Of a DNA stretch of 40,577 bases, positions 26,826 to 34,312 are shown one piece after another (position 1 is the stretch's first letter; the number at the start of each line of letters is the position of its first letter). This stretch comes from Cytophagales bacterium (GTDB lineage: Bacteria > Bacteroidota > Bacteroidia > Cytophagales > Cyclobacteriaceae), in the NCBI GenBank assembly GCA_022360015.1, contig JAKSDQ010000265.1, forward strand, positions 1 through 40,577. Direction: 5' to 3'. The position numbers and the translations under genes are program-made. The notes beneath the pieces were generated by a model. That model had not been told where the DNA came from. It was given only the letters and a program-made list of their open reading frames with translations, and searched no databases.

Positions 26826-27884
26826 TCAATTTTTCAAATATGGTTCTTGCCAGGTTTTAACGCTGTATTTTCTAACCGGCCTCTTCCCCCAATTTTCTCT
26901 CACTGTAACTGCTGAAATTCTAATATGGACATCAATACCCTCCATGAGATTATCATTGAGCAAGCATATGTAAAACATGCCGGTCTTTGGGCTTTCCATT
27001 CTTTTGTAGGATAAAGGGCCGTTGCCCTTTTCAAACTGATAAAATGATTGGTCTAGCATAAATAATTGGGCGTTGTCATAGTCGGGAGCCAACCAATATT
27101 GAACATTATCGGCTTTATCAGGAACACCAAGTTCCGCAAGACCACTTAATGCTACACTTGCTAACACCAGAGAACCGGTCGGATCACCAGAAGCCAGGCT
27201 CCTTGCCAGTTGAGCTCCAGCTTGCAATTGTCCTTTTCTTTTAATAGCCTTTTCCTCAGCTTCTTGAAATACCGCTTCTGCATCCTCACCAACTCCGATA
27301 TAATAAGACCAGGAAACCGTTTGCTCAGGCAAAGTTACTTGCACTATTGATTTATTAGGCCTACCATTAGTAGCCGTTTGTGAATGTACCCTTTCTACTT
27401 TGTGACCTAATACATCCACGATAGCAGTGTCTTTCGATACTAAATAATCCTCTTGTACGGTATAATAGGTGGTATCTCGTTTTTCTTTCCAATAGACTGT
27501 GGTATTAAATTTTTGATTGGGGTCAACAGGGATACGTGCTAATTTGTATTGACATATTCTGCCGCCTATCGCTGAATTTTTTAAGCGCAGCTTGTAAATC
27601 CCCGTGTTTTGAATTTGAATGGATTTATCTTTAATCGAATTACTTTTGTACGCAAAAAACTTAGATGCCCCGGGCAGTTCAATAATTTCAATTTCTTTGA
27701 GCGCTTTCCCTTTTACCTCCTTAAAATTAAATACCAGTTTATCTCCCTCTGAAAGACCAAAATATAGTACTTCCTCCGAGACACCACCTACCTTTAATGT
27801 ACCTTCTGAAATGCTGATAGCTTCCTGGCCGGACAGAAAATGAGCGATAAATAGGAAAGTGACTATAAAAGATAACCTCATCAT
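26826..27884 (-). CDS. Exported protein of unknown function
   Basis: A 352-residue secreted or periplasmic protein. The signal peptide is MMRLSFIVTFLFIAHFLSGQ, ending in the SGQ cleavage pattern common in Bacteroidota. The mature part begins with a beta-rich region (FGLSEGDKLVFNFKEVKG) suggesting a jelly-roll or PPC-like sandwich to about residue 115, then a mixed region with an alanine-rich helix (GQLQAGAQLARSLASGDPTG) and a second beta-rich region (QYWLAPDYDNAQLFML). No catalytic motif is seen. It starts 3 nt after the small Cys-rich gene upstream, so they form one unit. I do not recognise the family. Confidence 0.75.
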   Translation of the reverse strand: MMRLSFIVTFLFIAHFLSGQEAISISEGTLKVGGVSEEVLYFGLSEGDKLVFNFKEVKGKALKEIEIIELPGASKFFAYKSNSIKDKSIQIQNTGIYKLRLKNSAIGGRICQYKLARIPVDPNQKFNTTVYWKEKRDTTYYTVQEDYLVSKDTAIVDVLGHKVERVHSQTATNGRPNKSIVQVTLPEQTVSWSYYIGVGEDAEAVFQEAEEKAIKRKGQLQAGAQLARSLASGDPTGSLVLASVALSGLAELGVPDKADNVQYWLAPDYDNAQLFMLDQSFYQFEKGNGPLSYKRMESPKTGMFYICLLNDNLMEGIDVHIRISAVTVRENWGKRPVRKYSVKTWQEPYLKN

Positions 27885-27887
27885 TGT

Positions 27888-28094
27888 TTATCTATCATGA
27901 CATTCCGGAATACACGGAATACATCCATCAACGCTTGAATAGTATGCCCGTGCCTTGTGTAAAGCGCTATTGCAATTATCATGAAGACCAAGGTATGTTT
28001 TATCATCAGGCATTACAGGACATCCTTCTTTATGAACTTCATGATCATTATTTGGATTAGTATCCGTGCGGTTGTTTACCCAGTATTCATCCAT
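27888..28094 (-). CDS. Small cysteine-rich conserved protein
   Basis: A 68-residue protein without signal peptide. Its features are YWVNNRTDTNPNNDHEVHKE at the start, then GCPVM, DNCNSALHKARAYY and a CIPCIPECH tail. From memory, short proteins with the pattern YWVN-(x)n-DHEVHxxGC ... A(x)3-A-(x)n-DGCxxC(x)2-CH occur widely beside accessory genes, so this one is real although unnamed. The Cys/His arrangement suggests a zinc-binding knuckle. It ends 3 nt before the exported-protein gene and probably shares its mRNA. Confidence 0.7.
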   Translation of the reverse strand: MDEYWVNNRTDTNPNNDHEVHKEGCPVMPDDKTYLGLHDNCNSALHKARAYYSSVDGCIPCIPECHDR

Positions 28095-28279
28095 GATTAG
28101 TAAAATTGATTATACTTTAGCAAGTTTGTTTTTAATGATGAGACAGGCTAATTAGATTTCCGAATGAAAAGATTTGGTTTCCGAATAAGCATGAAAGGTC
28201 AATAAGTAATTGATTTAGAAAATCACTCAAAACCAGATCTTAAACTAAATTTTCCCTACGACCTGATTCACTTTCCGAA

Positions 28280-28660
28280 TCACTGATGCTGCCAACACTT
28301 ACCATTGGCATTTTTAGTCATCCGTTTGCATCGGTTTCCGGTGGACTTGGTCTTGGCTGTGCATTGAACAGCCTTCACAACCTTTTTAGGTGTAGGTGAG
28401 ACAATGATTTTGGTACTATCACTAACCGCTTTTCCGCTGGTTGTCTTCCTAGTTGGCTTACAAACCTTGCAAGCTTCGTACCCCCTTTCTTTTGCTTTGG
28501 AGAGAGTTAATGGATATTTGCTATATTTTAGATAGTGGCATGTTTCTTTGTGATATTTGCTCCCTTTTTTAGTAACATAAACGGTTTGGGCCTCCGTCTG
28601 AATTTGGGTACAGGATATCAGCAGGAATAATAGGAGACAATGTTTCACTAAATTTTGCAT
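28280..28660 (-). CDS. Exported small protein with two Cys-rich motifs
   Basis: A 126-residue exported protein. The signal peptide is VKHCLLLFLLISCTQIQTEAQ. The first module, VYVTKKGSKYHKETCHYLKY through GYEACKVCKP (about 28-69), has the YHxxxCxxL ... CxxC layout of Ada-like or nuclease-appended zinc motifs, with Cys41, Cys64 and Cys67. A Ser/Thr/Lys linker follows, then AVQCTAKTKSTGNRCKR ... GKCWQHQ (about 98-126), the pattern of the short DUF5763-type repeat, with Cys100, Cys111, Cys122 and His125. Neither module has a known activity. It could bind metal or nucleic acid outside the cytoplasm. Confidence 0.7.
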   Translation of the reverse strand: MQNLVKHCLLLFLLISCTQIQTEAQTVYVTKKGSKYHKETCHYLKYSKYPLTLSKAKERGYEACKVCKPTRKTTSGKAVSDSTKIIVSPTPKKVVKAVQCTAKTKSTGNRCKRMTKNANGKCWQHQ

Positions 28661-28848
28661 ATTAGGGGCATTCAGGGAGACTTAAGAGATAGTTATACGT
28701 TCAACCGGACTATTCCTGTCATTTTTTTTGATGCATTTAATCTCTATTCTTTTCATGATTTTACTTTTTAGAAAAGTAATTAATTGACCAGACCTATAGA
28801 ATTTTTGTTTCCCAAGCTAATTAAAGGCTTTCCTAAAGGGACGTTTTA

Positions 28849-29967
28849 TCATTCCAAACCCACAAAAATCCAGTCACCATGCTGTTTTTTAAAATGATAG
28901 GTCTCTGCAGGTAAGAATCCCTGAAAAGTGGTTTGCCGACGTTTTATCCAATTTGGATGCTTAGCATAGGTCAGGTCAACGGAGAGATACCGAATATGAT
29001 TTTGATAGCTGATTTCCACGACATAAGTACTATCATCTTCTTTTTCTTTATCCAGTATCTGGTAATTTACAGGCTGTGTGTTGATGAAGACATACTTCAC
29101 ATTCATAGCAGGTAGGCCCGGCTCAAAATCAATCACGTAAATATTTGGGTATTTGAAGCCATAATGGTTGGTGGGTGTAAGCAAATCAATTTCTTTACCC
29201 AGTGCAGGTTCTACGTTTTTTTTGAATTTATACGCATGGTAACCTGTATTAAAATAATAGGCATTTCTATACTGTGCCTTCAAATTATTATAGCGATCAT
29301 AATATGCACTAATTTGATTAATGGTAGCAGCATCACCTTCCCGTTCTTTCATTTCTGATGCGTGACTCGTATTGATCTTTTCCTGGAAAGTATTGACACG
29401 GTCTTCAATTGTAGCGGTAATGAGTTTATCAGAAGGCAAATCCCTAATCATGAAATACCAGACACCTATTGCTAACAGAAGGACTAAGATCCCACTTAAA
29501 ATAGCCGTTAGTCCAATGCTTTTGTTATCCGCAGTAGCAGTCAATTGCTTACTGCTGTTTTTTTGATTAATGGCATTTACTATTTCTTTGGAAACAAAAT
29601 CAGGTCCGTGGTGAGATTCTATCGCCCATCGATCCGCAAGAAAGGCGTCGAATGATTTTACCTCTTCCATAGTGACGTTATGCCACACTGGAATGATAAA
29701 GGAGTCGCTCCTGCCCCAAAGTGCATGGAATTCCTTTTGTGGCCAACCTTTGGTAAAATAATAAGGACTTAAAATTGTAACCCCATACCTCGATTTGTTA
29801 AGGCCTTTTTTTATAATTTCTTCTATGCTACTTCCTACTCTTAACTCTTGCCCCGAATACCACACTTTCACATTAGCATTCTCCAGGTGGCTAACCAATT
29901 CTGTTACAAACATCTTATCCTCTACCGCATAGGAGATGAAAACGTCGTATTCGTAATTATCAGCCAT
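28849..29967 (-). CDS. TIR-domain membrane protein with C-terminal extracytoplasmic domain
   Basis: A 372-residue protein. Residues 6-135 are a TIR domain: EYDVFISYAVEDK (box 1), LRVGSSIEEIIKKGLNKSRYGVTILSPYYF (box 2) and GWPQKEFHALW, where Glu79 is at the position of the catalytic glutamate of NAD-cleaving TIRs. A single helix (IGLTAILSGILVLLLAIGVWYFMI, 151-174) places TIR in the cytoplasm and the last 200 residues outside. That tail has a charged helical segment and a beta-rich part (YVVEISYQNHIRYLSVDLTY) and no family I know. The design resembles a receptor: external domain, one pass, internal NADase or signalling domain. It stands alone on the minus strand, 62 nt upstream of the next gene. 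Confidence 0.85.
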   Translation of the reverse strand: MADNYEYDVFISYAVEDKMFVTELVSHLENANVKVWYSGQELRVGSSIEEIIKKGLNKSRYGVTILSPYYFTKGWPQKEFHALWGRSDSFIIPVWHNVTMEEVKSFDAFLADRWAIESHHGPDFVSKEIVNAINQKNSSKQLTATADNKSIGLTAILSGILVLLLAIGVWYFMIRDLPSDKLITATIEDRVNTFQEKINTSHASEMKEREGDAATINQISAYYDRYNNLKAQYRNAYYFNTGYHAYKFKKNVEPALGKEIDLLTPTNHYGFKYPNIYVIDFEPGLPAMNVKYVFINTQPVNYQILDKEKEDDSTYVVEISYQNHIRYLSVDLTYAKHPNWIKRRQTTFQGFLPAETYHFKKQHGDWIFVGLE

Positions 29968-30054
29968 AGATTATTTTTAGTGTAATTAATTTAGCCTGCC
30001 AGCCGCAACTCACCAAAACTAATTTCCCATAACCAACTATCCTTTTCCCAAAGG

Positions 30055-30777
30055 TCATTTTATCAGGTTCAGTTTATTCAGAACCATTTCCCGGTTCTTA
30101 GGACTCATTTGCACGGAATGGCCCTCCCCCATTTTTAAGATATTGCCTTCAACTCCTGTAATGTTATCAATATTGACAATGTAACTGCGATGGATTTTTA
30201 TAAAATCCGGATTGTCAAACTGATCAAAAACCTTTCGCATATTATTGGAAAGTGTGTATTGCTTGTTTTTAGTAACAATGTTGCAATAGGCTCTATCAGC
30301 CTCCAGATAAAGGATTTCCTTGTAAAAAATCATTTTTGATTCCTTGTTATCGATTCTGATAAATACCCTGTCCGAAAGTTTTGAGGCAGAAGGCTTTTTA
30401 GTCTTCGATACATTTAAAAATGCCAATTCAAGTGAACGAAGCACATCCCCTGGTTTAAATGGTTTTGAAAGATAAGTGGCGGGAAAGGTACTCTTAGCCC
30501 TTTTAAAGGTGGTCTGATCCGTATAATCAGACAAATAAATAATAGGTATTTCTGTTTTCTCAGCTATCTTTCTCGCCGTTTCGATTCCATCCAGTTCTCC
30601 CGCTAAATGAACATCCATCAGTATAAGATCAGGTGCATCATCATCGATTTTTCTCAAAACGGCTTCACCTGTATCCAAAACATCAATTACATCAAACCGG
30701 TGCTCTTCAAGTGTAAATTTCAAATCCTGAGCAACCAATAATTCATCTTCTACAATAAGTACTCTGATCTTATCCAT
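30055..30777 (-). CDS. LytTR-family response regulator
   Basis: A 240-residue regulator. The receiver domain runs from IRVLIVEDELLVAQ to about residue 120, with the acidic pair Glu/Asp in VEDE, phospho-acceptor Asp in LILMDVHLAG and the conserved Lys in YLSKPFKPGD. The DNA-binding LytTR domain follows (FIRIDNKESKMIFYKEILYLEADRAYCNI, then DNPDFIKIHRSYIVNIDNITG). I take the ATG at 30777; a TTG at 30786 overlaps the kinase stop and is less likely. It begins 5 nt after the kinase gene, so the two form a pair. Confidence 0.93.
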   Translation of the reverse strand: MDKIRVLIVEDELLVAQDLKFTLEEHRFDVIDVLDTGEAVLRKIDDDAPDLILMDVHLAGELDGIETARKIAEKTEIPIIYLSDYTDQTTFKRAKSTFPATYLSKPFKPGDVLRSLELAFLNVSKTKKPSASKLSDRVFIRIDNKESKMIFYKEILYLEADRAYCNIVTKNKQYTLSNNMRKVFDQFDNPDFIKIHRSYIVNIDNITGVEGNILKMGEGHSVQMSPKNREMVLNKLNLIK

Positions 30778-30782
30778 TTTAC

Positions 30783-32657
30783 TCAATTTAATTTCATTAG
30801 CAAATTAAACATAACTCCGGTGTTTGTATCCCATTTTACTTTAGCCCTTAATTGTCTGCTTAATGTCTCAATAATATTAAGCCCCATAGCGTTGCTTGAG
30901 ACTTCTTCACGATTAAACCCTTTTCCATTGTCCTTAATCTCTATTCTCAAATCATCATCAACCCGTTCTATTCGAATGCACAGTTTCGGATTTAACACTT
31001 TTGAAAAAGTATATTTAAAGGAATTACTTACAAGTTCGTTGACAATGAGCCCTAAAGAGATCACTTTGTCAAGGTCAATGTTAAAGTCACCAATCTCAAC
31101 AATAATGTTATCATTATTCAACTCGTAACCAAAACTCTCAGCTAATTGACCAAGCAGATCATAAAAATATTCTCTGCCATCTATATGACCCACTTCAGTT
31201 TTTCTATAAAGCTTTTGATGAATAATTGCCATTGCATTGACTCTATTTTCACCACTCTTAACCGCCTCTAATACACCACTGTCAGTAATGGCCCGAGACT
31301 GGAGGCTGAAAATGCTCGAAAGTAATTGGAGATTATTTTTAACGCGATGATGCAATTCCTGCATTAAAGTTTCCACTTTTCTTTTGTTTCGTTTTTCAGA
31401 TTTGAACCGGCTGAATAACATAAGTCCAATGACTATGACCAGCATCACGCCAATCATAAGGATGGTTATCCAAAGTCTGTTTAATTGAATTTCTGTATCT
31501 TGAAGATCCTTTTGAGCCTCCAGTACCGCTATGAATTGCTCCTTTTTTTCCGTTTCATATTTTGTTTGCATCTCTACAAGGCTTTCAACTTTTTCCTGAT
31601 TCAGCAAGCTGTCTTTTACCTGCATAAGTTGCTTTGAAATCTTCAGGGCTTCTTTCATATTGCCCAGCGCCTCTTGCGTTTCAATGCGAAGCGCAAGATT
31701 ATCAGCCATTTCTTCAAGTAAACCTTCTTCTTCAATCATAAAATAGGCCGAATCAAGAAACCATGATGCCCTTCGGTACTGGCCCATAGCATTATGTACT
31801 TTTCCTAAATTATTTAGCGTTATCGCCTGCCCTACCAGGTCTTTGTTATTTCCTCTTATTGAAAAAGCTTTCTCAAACTGCGCTTTTGCCTCCGGTAATT
31901 GCCCCAGATTGAATAATACCAGGCCAATATTATTTAAGGTGCTGGCAATATGGGAAGGACGCTGTTCTTTTTGTTTAATGATCAAAGATTTACGCAAATA
32001 GAACAATGCACTATCATAGCTGCCTTGTCTTCGATATATTATTCCTAAGTTGTTTAAGGAGGAAGCTATTTCTTTTCTTGAGTCTAAGCTTCGTCTAATT
32101 ACCAATGCTTTTTTGTGATAAGTAATGGCCTCTTCAAAATCACCTTGCCGGGAATAAATATTGGCAATGGCATTGTAGCATGATCCTAGCGTTGAGGTTT
32201 CTTTTTTACCTTCCAAAATTCTTACGGCAAGTAATAAATATTCCAGTGCGGCTGTATAAGCACCTATCTCTTTATAGGCGATTCCCAGATTAAGTTGCGT
32301 GGAAGCCTTACTTAACGTATCGTGTTGGCCTTCGTAGAATGGTAAAGCTTTTTTGTAATAATAAATGCAGCTATCAATATAGCCCCTGTGATAATAAAAA
32401 TTTCCCAGATTGTTGTACATCGCCGCTACGCCGGCGTGGTGATTCTTTTTCTTATATCCCAGCAAGGCTTTATGATAATAATGGGAAGCACTATCGAAAT
32501 CGCCATTTTTCTTGTATGCATGAGCAATATAATAAAATAATAGTTCGTGATTGTGTGGGTCTGTCTCGAGTGAATCTTTAAGCAACTTAATGGTACTGTC
32601 CGAACTCTGTGCATAGACGGCTAAATTTATTAATAGCAAAAGGGGGAGCCAGCGCAT
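30783..32657 (-). CDS. TPR-containing sensor histidine kinase (HisKA_2 type)
   Basis: A 624-residue kinase with signal peptide (WLPLLLLINLAVYAQ) and a periplasmic array of about eight TPR repeats (for example NLGNFYYHRGYIDSCIYYYKKALPFYE) up to residue 330. A coiled coil precedes one transmembrane helix (LWITILMIGVMLVIVIGLMLF, about 395-415). The phospho-acceptor helix is ELHHRVKNNLQLLSSIFSLQ with the His near 437, followed by an ATPase domain with VNELVSNSFKYTF (N box) and DNGKGFN (G1). It should phosphorylate the LytTR regulator downstream. The ATG at 32657 is preferred to a TTG at 32660. The signal sensed by the TPR part is unknown. Confidence 0.93.
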   Translation of the reverse strand: MRWLPLLLLINLAVYAQSSDSTIKLLKDSLETDPHNHELLFYYIAHAYKKNGDFDSASHYYHKALLGYKKKNHHAGVAAMYNNLGNFYYHRGYIDSCIYYYKKALPFYEGQHDTLSKASTQLNLGIAYKEIGAYTAALEYLLLAVRILEGKKETSTLGSCYNAIANIYSRQGDFEEAITYHKKALVIRRSLDSRKEIASSLNNLGIIYRRQGSYDSALFYLRKSLIIKQKEQRPSHIASTLNNIGLVLFNLGQLPEAKAQFEKAFSIRGNNKDLVGQAITLNNLGKVHNAMGQYRRASWFLDSAYFMIEEEGLLEEMADNLALRIETQEALGNMKEALKISKQLMQVKDSLLNQEKVESLVEMQTKYETEKKEQFIAVLEAQKDLQDTEIQLNRLWITILMIGVMLVIVIGLMLFSRFKSEKRNKRKVETLMQELHHRVKNNLQLLSSIFSLQSRAITDSGVLEAVKSGENRVNAMAIIHQKLYRKTEVGHIDGREYFYDLLGQLAESFGYELNNDNIIVEIGDFNIDLDKVISLGLIVNELVSNSFKYTFSKVLNPKLCIRIERVDDDLRIEIKDNGKGFNREEVSSNAMGLNIIETLSRQLRAKVKWDTNTGVMFNLLMKLN

Positions 32658-32700
32658 CAATAGAAAGTCTAACGTTATTTTAAATTAAAATTTAAATAAG

Positions 32701-32730
32701 AAAAAACCACTTTATTTAAGTGGTTTTTTT
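32701..32730. terminator. Bidirectional-looking intrinsic terminator
   Basis: AAAAAACCACTT at 32701-32712 pairs with AAGTGGTTTTTT at 32718-32729 around a five-base loop. A-run and T-run flank the stem, so it can terminate in either direction. It lies 23 nt past the stop of the small lipoprotein gene (minus strand) and 43 nt before the kinase start, so that gene is likely transcribed as its own short mRNA. Confidence 0.75.
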
Positions 32731-32752
32731 ACTTCTCTCAGTCCGCTTTTAC

Positions 32753-32932
32753 TTAGATACCAAGTGAATCAATCTCGACAGTATTTGCACCTGGTGGTGG
32801 CGGCGGAATTTCCACCGGATCCTCGTCTTCATCGTCTCCACCTCCACTCCGGTATATCTCTTCCTCATCGCATGAAAATGCGAACGCTCCGAAAATTAAA
32901 GTCAGTATTGAAATATATTTTACACTTTTCAT
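32753..32932 (-). CDS. Small acidic polyproline lipoprotein
   Basis: A 59-residue lipoprotein: MKSVKYISILTLIFGAFAFSC is a classic lipobox leader with Cys21. The mature 39 residues are acidic (DEEEIY, DDEDEDP) followed by five prolines (EIPPPPPGANTVEIDSLGI). There is no known domain. It has its own terminator 23 nt downstream and lies just upstream of the TPR kinase in the same direction, so it may be a signal or partner of the kinase; this is speculation. It is a short gene that a length cut-off of 60 codons would miss. Confidence 0.65.
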   Translation of the reverse strand: MKSVKYISILTLIFGAFAFSCDEEEIYRSGGGDDEDEDPVEIPPPPPGANTVEIDSLGI

Positions 32933-33301
32933 GTTATTTAACTTTTTAGGTTTGACATGGGCTGGGGCAAGGCTGAAAAGGCAAGAGGATTCCTGTGCCG
33001 GAAATCAAAAGGATTCCAAATAACCAGGCATCGACATGTTACAATTATTCAGTCGCGCTCAACCGGTTCGTGTGAGAGGAGTCTTACTTTCCGGACGACT
33101 TCCACCGACTCTCACATTTGAGCTTTAGCTGTCCAATCAGTAAAGACTTTCAAGTGAAGTATCTTCGCGAACAATACTCCGGTGTGAATGATCAATCAAC
33201 AATACAAATTTGGGAAGAGTCATTTGATTTGTTGTACTCGTGGAATACTTGTAATTGCAGAAAGATTACCTTTAATTACACAAGATTTACTTCTTACGAT
33301 T
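32933..33301. other. Intergenic region with hairpin and possible intron-like fragment
   Basis: No gene is supported. TGTGAGAG at 33071-33078 pairs with CTCTCACA at about 33111-33118, giving a long-looped hairpin. The segment CAACCGGTTCGTGTGAGAGG just before it recalls the 3' end (domains V-VI) of bacterial group II introns, but no intron-encoded protein or complete domain V is found. The promoter of the rightward gene at 33302 must also lie here. Confidence 0.35.
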
Positions 33302-34081
33302 ATGCCTGTTAATTATAGAAAAAGTGATATAAAACATTTGTTGGAACATTTGTCCCATAAAACAAATGAGTCACTAGATCACCATGGGTTTGGACGAATA
33401 AGTGAGCTGGTGGGTGGCTCCATCAGTCATAAATACCTTTATGATAACCTTTACGGAAGGATTAAATCAGGATCCGGTGATGATGAAATAAGGCTCTCAC
33501 CTAACAAAATGGATGAGTTGGCCCAGTTCTTGGGATATCAAAATTTCAACACCTTCCTGGATCATATTAAAATGCCCTTGGATCTGATACTTAAATCATT
33601 AGAAGGCTCCTATTATTCCTATGTTAGAAAGAGAAGTAAAGAAGGAACTTTGCTTCGATCACCCGTAAGGGTGGTGGAAAGGGAAAATCAGGTTATTTTA
33701 ACCTTGAAAGGTCCAAATTGGGAGTATGTGGGAGGGTTGAGGTTGGTTGACGGCTGTCTTTTTTGTACCATGAAATCAGAAAAGTCCAAAAAATCCTTTC
33801 ATCATGTTTACAAAGTGGGTAAAAGTGAATTTCCTAAAGTATTAATGGGGTTGTTTACAGGCGTTTCCTCAGCAAATGATCCAATTGCCGGAAGATGTGT
33901 TTTGATAAGGCAGAAGGAACCATTTGATCGCCTTCAAAATCAACAATTGTCAATTGATGAAATGGTTGATTCTCAAAATCGAGCATATAGAAATTTAGCC
34001 AGGTACTTCAAGACCTATGAGGACAATATTTTGCGAATCAATACACCAGGTGGTTTTGATTTAGATGATTTAATTCCATAA
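33302..34081 (+). CDS. Unrecognised protein with N-terminal helical (HTH-like) domain and possible sensor domain
   Basis: A 259-residue protein starting at the ATG at 33302 (MPVNYRKSDIKHLLEHLSHK); the frame extends further upstream but without homology-like composition. Residues 1-90 follow the Bacteroidota layout of a small helical domain, with ISELVGGSISHKYLYDNLYG and KMDELAQFLGYQNFNTFLDH. In other proteins this type of domain sits in front of diverse effector modules. Residues 95-205 form a beta-rich domain (SYYSYVRKRSKEGTLLRSPV, WEYVGGLRLVDGCLF, LFTGVSSANDPIAGRCVLIR) whose GVSSxxDPxAGR block looks conserved but is not a family I can name. A helical C-terminus (NRAYRNLARYFKT) follows. It may be a ligand-sensing regulator. 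There is no signal peptide. Confidence 0.7.
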   Translation: MPVNYRKSDIKHLLEHLSHKTNESLDHHGFGRISELVGGSISHKYLYDNLYGRIKSGSGDDEIRLSPNKMDELAQFLGYQNFNTFLDHIKMPLDLILKSLEGSYYSYVRKRSKEGTLLRSPVRVVERENQVILTLKGPNWEYVGGLRLVDGCLFCTMKSEKSKKSFHHVYKVGKSEFPKVLMGLFTGVSSANDPIAGRCVLIRQKEPFDRLQNQQLSIDEMVDSQNRAYRNLARYFKTYEDNILRINTPGGFDLDDLIP

Positions 34082-34100
34082 TCAATTCAAATCCAACATC

Positions 34101-34223
34101 GTGGCACGAAGAAAACAGATTATAGTAAAACTGCGAGAAATGAATAACCGAATACAAAAAAGAAATCAGTATCTTTTGGAGTTTAGCAGCATTAATGCTC
34201 ATTCAGAGATTGGATGGTGGTGA
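34101..34223 (+). CDS. Possible small basic protein (40 residues)
   Basis: A GTG at 34101 opens a 40-codon frame reading MARRKQIIVKLREMNNRI, then QKRNQYLLEFSSINAHSEIG and WW before a TGA. Nineteen bases separate it from the preceding gene, and eight Ts follow the stop. Residues 20-36 resemble the stretch before the phospho-His of Bacteroidota histidine kinases (pattern NxxLxxFxxIxSHxxR), so it could be a decayed kinase fragment rather than a working gene. Evidence is thin. Confidence 0.3.
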   Translation: MARRKQIIVKLREMNNRIQKRNQYLLEFSSINAHSEIGWW

Positions 34224-34312
34224 TTTTTTTTAAAACCAACCCTGATCTTTTATAAAGTGAAGAGAATCTCGCTAGCGGTCCGTTTTTAATAGAGGTCAAT
34301 TAGTTTAGTGGC

